A stretch of 18,488 bases of DNA from Candidatus Dadabacteria bacterium (lineage in GTDB: Bacteria > Desulfobacterota_D > UBA1144 > Nemesobacterales > UBA2774): contig SMWY01000090.1 of assembly GCA_004356555.1 (NCBI GenBank), positions 1 to 18,488 on the forward strand. The letters are read 5' to 3'. How positions within the stretch are numbered: position 1 is the stretch's first letter; each line of letters begins with the position of its first letter. The notes under the pieces were generated by a model, which ran no database searches, had not been told where the DNA came from, and worked only from the letters and a program-made list of their open reading frames with translations. The translations under genes and the position numbers were made by a program. Below are positions 14,294 through 18,488 of this stretch, piece by piece.

Positions 14294-14947
14294 TTAAACC
14301 ATTTGTTTACTTTTTTTCTCCAGCACTTCACCTTTAAAAATCCAAACCTTAACGCCAATAACTCCATAAGTTGTTTTTGCCTCAGCAAAACCATAATCTA
14401 TATCAGCTCTTAAAGTAGTTAAAGGAACTCTACCCTTTCTATACCATTCTTTTCTTGCTATCTCCGCTCCACCTAATCTTCCTGAGACCATTACTTTAAT
14501 ACCAAGTGCTCCCAATCTAAGAGCAGAGGCAATAACTCTTTTCATCGCACGTCTATAAGCAACTCGCCTCTCCAATTGAAGTGCGATATTTTCAGCCACA
14601 AGCTGTGCATCAATTTCGGGTCTTTTTACCTCTCGTATATCAAGATAAATATCCTTGCCCGTCATCTCAGACAATCTGCGTCTGAGAGATTCTATTTCCT
14701 GCCCCTTTCGGCCAATTATCATTCCAGGACGGGCTGAGTTTATTATGATTCTAACTCTTTCAGAAGCAGCCCTCTCTAGTTCGATCTTTGAAATAGCCGC
14801 TTGATAAAATTCGGTTTTTATCAGCTTCCAAATCTTTAAATCTTCATGAAGGAGCTCGGTGTACCTTCTTTTTTCGGCAAACCATTTAGAATCCCAAGTT
14901 TTAGTAATTCCAAGTCTAAGCCCAATAGGGCATACTTTTTGACCCAA
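14294..14947 (-). CDS. rpsC: 30S ribosomal protein S3, TTG start
   Basis: S3 lies at the mRNA entry of the 30S and helps unwind mRNA. The 217 residues contain a type II KH domain with the GRKG loop at 79-82. The helicase residues known from E. coli fall at the same numbers: R131, R132 and K135 in RRAMKR. SGRLGGAEIARKEWYRKG and LRADIDYGFAEAKTTYG follow. The start is TTG (TTGGGTCAA), giving the family N-terminus MGQKVCPIGLRLG. A GGGGG SD at 14955-14959 lies 7 nt upstream, inside the end of rplV. E. coli S3 has a longer tail (233). The gap to rplV is 1 nt. Confidence 0.98.
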   Translation of the reverse strand: MGQKVCPIGLRLGITKTWDSKWFAEKRRYTELLHEDLKIWKLIKTEFYQAAISKIELERAASERVRIIINSARPGMIIGRKGQEIESLRRRLSEMTGKDIYLDIREVKRPEIDAQLVAENIALQLERRVAYRRAMKRVIASALRLGALGIKVMVSGRLGGAEIARKEWYRKGRVPLTTLRADIDYGFAEAKTTYGVIGVKVWIFKGEVLEKKSKQMV

Positions 14948-14948
14948 T

Positions 14949-15287
14949 TTAAAGCCCCCTTTCTTCGAGCACTATTGTTATATGACTCATTCTTCTCTTC
15001 CTTGCGCTAGCCCTTCCCATCGCTCTAGCTCTAATTCTTTTTAGCGTAGGGCCATTCGATGAATAAATCTCCTTAATATATAAACTTTCAGTGTCCGAAT
15101 GCCCCTTCTCGGCAGCATTGGCAACCGCTGACTTAAGCAATTTAGCTATATCAGGAGCGGAGCGCTTTCTAACGGAAGAAAGTGTTGCAAAAGCATTTTC
15201 TACCCCTGCGCCTCTAATGAGATCTAAAACCAGTGAAATCTTTTTTGACGATGCCCTGTAATATTTCTTTACAGCTTGAGAAACCAT
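14949..15287 (-). CDS. rplV: 50S ribosomal protein L22
   Basis: L22 spans the 50S and its beta-hairpin lines the exit tunnel. The 112 residues (E. coli 110) contain YYRASSKKISLVLDLIRG, then APDIAKLLKSAVANAAEK, and the hairpin GPTLKRIRARAMGRASARKR, which is intact. The family end HITIVLEE is present. The ATG has SD AGGGTGA a few nt upstream and lies 28 nt after rpsS. Confidence 0.98.
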   Translation of the reverse strand: MVSQAVKKYYRASSKKISLVLDLIRGAGVENAFATLSSVRKRSAPDIAKLLKSAVANAAEKGHSDTESLYIKEIYSSNGPTLKRIRARAMGRASARKRRMSHITIVLEERGL

Positions 15288-15315
15288 TATTCACCCTATT
15301 ATCAATTATTTTCTA

Positions 15316-15603
15316 CTATCTTTTCCCCATTTTTGACTTTCTATCTCCGCCTGCATGGCTATGGAAAGTACGGGTAGGAGAAAACTCCCCTAACTTATGA
15401 CCTACCATATGCTCAGTTACATAGACGGGAATAAACTTTCTTCCATTATGGACTGCAAAAGTAAGACCTATCATATCCGGAGTAACCATAGAGCCTCTAG
15501 CCCACGTTTTAATGATACGGGGATCGCCGGAAGCCTTTTCTAACTGTATTTTTTTTAGCAATTTTTCGTTTACGTAAGCACCTTTTTTGTTCGACCTCGG
15601 CAT
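15316..15603 (-). CDS. rpsS: 30S ribosomal protein S19
   Basis: S19 sits in the 30S head and works with S13. The 95 residues (E. coli 92) start MPRSNKKGAYVNEKLLKKI and contain IKTWARGSMVTPDMIGLTF, then VHNGRKFIPVYVTEHMVGHK and LGEFSPTRTFHSHAG. SD AAGGAG lies upstream. The gap to rplB is 9 nt. Confidence 0.99.
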   Translation of the reverse strand: MPRSNKKGAYVNEKLLKKIQLEKASGDPRIIKTWARGSMVTPDMIGLTFAVHNGRKFIPVYVTEHMVGHKLGEFSPTRTFHSHAGGDRKSKMGKR

Positions 15604-15612
15604 AATTTCTCC

Positions 15613-16455
15613 TTAATCCATTCCGTAGCCAATTCTTCTACGCTTTACTATAAATTTATTAGTTCTCTTGTTATTTCTTGTTTTATATCCAATCGTGATC
15701 CACCCCCACGGAGAAACAGGATGCGGATTACCTGCAGAAGCTTTTCCCTCTCCTCCGCCGTGCGGATGATCAACGGGGTTCATAGCAACACCCCTAACTA
15801 CGGGGCGTTTACCCAAATGACGCTTCCTGCCTGCCTTACCCAGCACAACCAGCTCATGCTCAATATTGCCAACCCTACCTATTGTAGCCATACAGTCCAA
15901 ATGAACTAAACGAATCTCACCTGAATTTAGCTTTATCTGAGCGTAAGAACCTTCTTTAGCGGTAATTTGAGCCGAGGAACCTGCTGCCCTTGAGAGCTTG
16001 CCCCCGCCTTTGGGTTTTAATTCGACATTATGAACAATTGTTCCCACAGGGATACGCTTAATTGAAAGAGCATTTCCCAGTGAAATTTCGACATTCTCTC
16101 CCGAAATCACAGTATCACCGACCTTCAGTCCATCTGGCGCTACAATATAACTCTTATAACCGTCAGCATAGTTTAAAAGCGCAATTCTGGATGAGCGGTT
16201 CGGATCATACTCTATTGAGGCAACTTTTGCGGGAATATCAAATTTATTTCTCTTGTAATCTATTTTCCTATAAAGACGTTTATGTCCGCCCCCTCGCTGA
16301 AAACTTGTAATCCTACCCTGCGAGTTTCGGCCACCCGTTCTTTTTGAAGGCTCAGTAAGCGGTTTATAGGGCTTGTCTGTTGTTATCTCCGCAAAATCGG
16401 GCCCCGATCTAAACCTTGTTCCCGGAGTTACCGGTTTAAATTTTTTAATACCCAT
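15613..16455 (-). CDS. rplB: 50S ribosomal protein L2
   Basis: L2 is a primary 23S-binding protein needed for subunit association and peptidyl transfer. The 280 residues (E. coli 273) contain KPYKPLTEPSKRTGGRNSQG, then GGGHKRLYRKIDYKR and the end signature VRGVAMNPVDHPHGGGEGK. H230 matches E. coli H229, the histidine implicated in activity. SD GAGGGAG lies in the last codons of rplW, and the gap is 2 nt. Confidence 0.99.
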   Translation of the reverse strand: MGIKKFKPVTPGTRFRSGPDFAEITTDKPYKPLTEPSKRTGGRNSQGRITSFQRGGGHKRLYRKIDYKRNKFDIPAKVASIEYDPNRSSRIALLNYADGYKSYIVAPDGLKVGDTVISGENVEISLGNALSIKRIPVGTIVHNVELKPKGGGKLSRAAGSSAQITAKEGSYAQIKLNSGEIRLVHLDCMATIGRVGNIEHELVVLGKAGRKRHLGKRPVVRGVAMNPVDHPHGGGEGKASAGNPHPVSPWGWITIGYKTRNNKRTNKFIVKRRRIGYGMD

Positions 16456-16457
16456 AC

Positions 16458-16745
16458 CTAAACTCCCTCATAAAACTCTATAGTCCCTTCTTTAAGCTTT
16501 ACATATGCTTTCTTTATCGAGGACCTTTTACCCGCAATACGACCCATTCTTTTTACTTTTTTAGCAGTTGTAATAAGTGTTCTCACTTTTTCAACTTTAA
16601 CTCCAAATATCTTTTCAATAGCATTTTTAATCTCAATTTTATTAGACCTTTTATCTACAGAAAAAACATGCCAATTAATCTCTCTGGCATCAGAGGACTT
16701 TTCCGTAACCAAAGGACGTTTTATTATCTGTCTAGGATCTTTCAA
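16458..16745 (-). CDS. rplW: 50S ribosomal protein L23, TTG start
   Basis: L23 is the main docking site at the tunnel exit for trigger factor and SRP. The 95 residues show IIKRPLVTEKSSDA, then FSVDKRSNKIEIKNAIEKIF and VKVEKVRTLI, and GKRSSIKKAYVKLKEGTIEF. The start is TTG at 16745, overlapping the rplD stop (TTGA). A full AGGAGG at 16756-16761 lies 10 nt upstream, inside rplD, so translation is probably coupled to L4. Confidence 0.97.
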   Translation of the reverse strand: MKDPRQIIKRPLVTEKSSDAREINWHVFSVDKRSNKIEIKNAIEKIFGVKVEKVRTLITTAKKVKRMGRIAGKRSSIKKAYVKLKEGTIEFYEGV

Positions 16746-17365
16746 TGTTTAAGAACCTCCTGCGCACGGGCTAGAGATTCTTCAGTAACTATAAGATTTT
16801 CAAATTTTAGTAAATCATATACATTAAGCCCGTCTACTTGGATAACTTTTATGTTTTTCAGGTTCTTAGCTGATTTAAGTAGATTCTCATTCTCTCCGCT
16901 CACAACAATCAATGCCGATTTCAATTCAAATCTTTTAACAAAATCTGCTACTTGTTTTGTTTTTATTTCAGGGAGGTTAAATTCATTTAGAGCTATCAAA
17001 ACGCCTTCACTGTATTTAAGAGAAAGAGCGCTAATCAAAGCTTGGCGTTTAGTTTTTTTGTTGACATTATAAGACCAATCCTTAGGCTTCGGCCCAAACA
17101 CTACCCCACCTTTTCTCCATTGAGGAGCCCTGATGCTTCCCTGACGGGCACGCCCCATATGTTTCTGTTTCCAGGGCTTCGCTCCACCGCCGCGAACCTC
17201 TCCCTTCGTTTTCGTTGATGCAGTTCCGGAACGCCTTTTTGCCAATTGCCAATTCACTATAGCATGAAGCAAATGCTGTTTAACAGGCGCTTCAAAGATC
17301 GAGGGATCAAGATCTACATTGCCCACTTTACTTTTATTTATATCATAAACATCAAGCTGCGGCAC
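16742..17365 (-). CDS. rplD: 50S ribosomal protein L4, GTG start
   Basis: L4 reaches into the exit tunnel through a long loop. In E. coli it also represses the S10 operon; no L4 target leader can be judged here because the cluster start is outside the window. The 207 residues (E. coli 201) contain LLHAIVNWQLAKRRSGTAST, then KTKGEVRGGGAKPWKQKHMG and RARQGSIRAPQWRKGGVVFG, with the loop intact. The start is GTG at 17365, which overlaps the end of rplC by 14 nt. The SD AAGGGAG is inside rplC. Confidence 0.97.
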   Translation of the reverse strand: MPQLDVYDINKSKVGNVDLDPSIFEAPVKQHLLHAIVNWQLAKRRSGTASTKTKGEVRGGGAKPWKQKHMGRARQGSIRAPQWRKGGVVFGPKPKDWSYNVNKKTKRQALISALSLKYSEGVLIALNEFNLPEIKTKQVADFVKRFELKSALIVVSGENENLLKSAKNLKNIKVIQVDGLNVYDLLKFENLIVTEESLARAQEVLKH

Positions 17366-17999
17366 TTTCTATTCTCCCTTTTGTTGTACGCTTAATTATC
17401 AAAGTACCCCCGTTGGGACCCGGAACAGAGCCTTTAACTATCAGCACGTTTTTTCCCGCGTCAACTCTAACAACACTGATACCCTGCACTGTAACTCTTT
17501 CATTACCCATCTGTCCCGGCATCTTCATACCCTTCCATACTTTCCCCGGGTATGAGGCCTGTCCGATACCACCGGGCCTTCTATGGGCCATACCCCCGTG
17601 TGATGCAGGTTGGCCTCTGAAATTATGCCTTTTCATAGTTCCGGAAAACCCTTTTCCCTTACTATTGCCAACTACATCAACAATATCTCCTTCCTTAAAT
17701 ATCCCGGCATCAATAGTATCCCCAAGATTATAATCCTCCCCCTCTGGATCAAACTCTATAATATGTCTCAAAGGCGGCACTCCCGCTTTTTTGAAATGCC
17801 CAAGAAGAGGTTTACTTACCCTTTGAGGCTTTACTCCTTCAAAGCCAATCTGAACCGCTTCATATCCATCCTTATCAGCAGTTTTCTTCTGCACAACAAA
17901 GCATGGACCGGCTTCGATCACTGTAGAGACGACAACTGTTCCGTCATCAAGAAATATTTCGGTCATACCTATTTTTTTACCTATTAATCCATTAATCAT
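17352..17999 (-). CDS. rplC: 50S ribosomal protein L3
   Basis: L3 is one of the two proteins that start 50S assembly, and its loop nears the peptidyl transferase centre. The 215 residues (E. coli 209) contain LIGKKIGMTEIFLDDG, then GNSKGKGFSGTMKRHNFRGQ, HGGMAHRRPGGIGQASYPGK and KMPGQMGNERVTVQ. Q147 in GGIGQ corresponds to the glutamine that PrmB methylates in E. coli. The ATG is 5 nt after rpsJ. Confidence 0.99.
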   Translation of the reverse strand: MINGLIGKKIGMTEIFLDDGTVVVSTVIEAGPCFVVQKKTADKDGYEAVQIGFEGVKPQRVSKPLLGHFKKAGVPPLRHIIEFDPEGEDYNLGDTIDAGIFKEGDIVDVVGNSKGKGFSGTMKRHNFRGQPASHGGMAHRRPGGIGQASYPGKVWKGMKMPGQMGNERVTVQGISVVRVDAGKNVLIVKGSVPGPNGGTLIIKRTTKGRIESAAA

Positions 18000-18004
18000 A
18001 ATTA

Positions 18005-18325
18005 TTAAGATCCCGTAAGCTTAATTTCCACCTCTACACCTGAGGCCAGATCAAGCTTCATAAGAGCATCAATTGTCTGTTGAGTAGGCTCAAGTATATC
18101 CACAAGTCTTTTGTGGGTCCTAACCTCAAAATGCTCTCTAGAGTTTTTATCTACGTGTGGAGACCTTAGCACGCAATAACGGCTAATATGGGTGGGTAGT
18201 GGAATAGGTCCCGCAACCCTAGCGCCAGTTCTTTTAGCAGTATCCACAATTTCCACAGAGGAGCGGTCAAGCAACCTGTGATCAAACGATTTTAGCTTTA
18301 TTCTTATTTTAGAAGCACGACTCAT
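18005..18325 (-). CDS. rpsJ: 30S ribosomal protein S10
   Basis: S10 is a 30S head protein that also acts as NusE in antitermination. The 106 residues (E. coli 103) show KIRIKLKSFDHRLLDRSSVE, then IVDTAKRTGARVAGPIPLPT and SPHVDKNSREHFEVRTHKR. The valine in HVDK matches the position altered in some tetracycline-resistant strains of other species, and is wild type here. SD AAGGGA lies upstream. The 22-nt gap after tuf holds no terminator, so the cluster is probably joined to the str operon. Confidence 0.98.
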   Translation of the reverse strand: MSRASKIRIKLKSFDHRLLDRSSVEIVDTAKRTGARVAGPIPLPTHISRYCVLRSPHVDKNSREHFEVRTHKRLVDILEPTQQTIDALMKLDLASGVEVEIKLTGS

Positions 18326-18347
18326 ATATAAATTCCCTTAAACCTAT

Positions 18348-18488
18348 TTACTCTATGATTTTAGTAATAACACCAGCACCTACTGTTCTTCCACCCTCTC
18401 TTATTGCAAAACGAAGTTTCTCTTCCAATGCTATTGGTGCTATAAGTTCCACATCCATATTTATGTTATCCCCAGGCATTACCATCTC
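18348..18488 (-). CDS. tuf: elongation factor Tu, C-terminal fragment cut by window edge
   Basis: The last 46 codons are visible and read EMVMPGDNINMDVELIAPIA, then LEEKLRFAIREGGRTVGAGV and ITKIIE. This is the C-terminal beta-barrel of EF-Tu, the GTPase that brings aminoacyl-tRNA to the ribosome. The gene runs off the right edge and is not truncated in nature as far as can be seen. A tuf copy directly before rpsJ is the common str-S10 arrangement. Confidence 0.96.
   Translation of the reverse strand, partial: EMVMPGDNINMDVELIAPIALEEKLRFAIREGGRTVGAGVITKIIE

Noticed and set aside
1..18488. CRISPR array, insertion sequence, prophage or defence system
   Set aside because: No regularly spaced repeats, transposase, integrase or inverted-repeat ends were seen; the whole window is conserved housekeeping genes in standard order.

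Overview
This window is the core ribosomal-protein cluster of a bacterium. All 31 genes are on the minus strand, so transcription runs from high to low coordinates. Base composition is AT-rich, roughly 40% GC by eye. Shine-Dalgarno (SD) sites are plain and genes are tightly packed. Gene order is that of the bacterial S10, spc and alpha operons joined end to end. The 'NWxxLIKPKK' start of RpoA, type Z S14 and the downstream pdxH remind me of Desulfobacterota ('deltaproteobacteria') or a nearby uncultured lineage such as Dadabacteria. That placement is weak and cannot be settled by reading alone.

Layout in transcription order: the last 46 codons of tuf (18348-18488); the S10 block rpsJ-rplC-rplD-rplW-rplB-rpsS-rplV-rpsC-rplP-rpmC-rpsQ (13373-18325); the spc block rplN-rplX-rplE-rpsN-rpsH-rplF-rplR-rpsE-rplO-secY-adk-map-infA-rpmJ (6371-13348); and the alpha block rpsM-rpsK-rpsD-rpoA-rplQ (2757-6358). 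A likely intrinsic terminator follows at 2658-2686. Downstream lie three metabolic genes: a luciferase-like flavin/F420 oxidoreductase, a YfcH-type NAD(P)-binding epimerase and pdxH (11-2630).

The cluster makes ribosomal proteins of both subunits, the alpha subunit of RNA polymerase, initiation factor IF-1, the SecY translocon channel, methionine aminopeptidase and adenylate kinase. Several junctions overlap by 1 to 14 nt, which suggests translational coupling. No stretch above 300 bases lacks a gene; the longest gap is 126 bases (2631-2756).

I see no unknown defence system, mobile element or CRISPR array. The points that stand out are: an approximately 200-residue disordered tail on L17 carrying an internal DNA duplication; an S4 that keeps the length and flanks of the zinc-binding form but has lost all four cysteines, beside S14 and L36 that keep theirs; the absence of rpmD (L30) between rpsE and rplO; many TTG and GTG starts; and a possible promoter upstream of, not downstream of, the terminator that precedes the last three genes.
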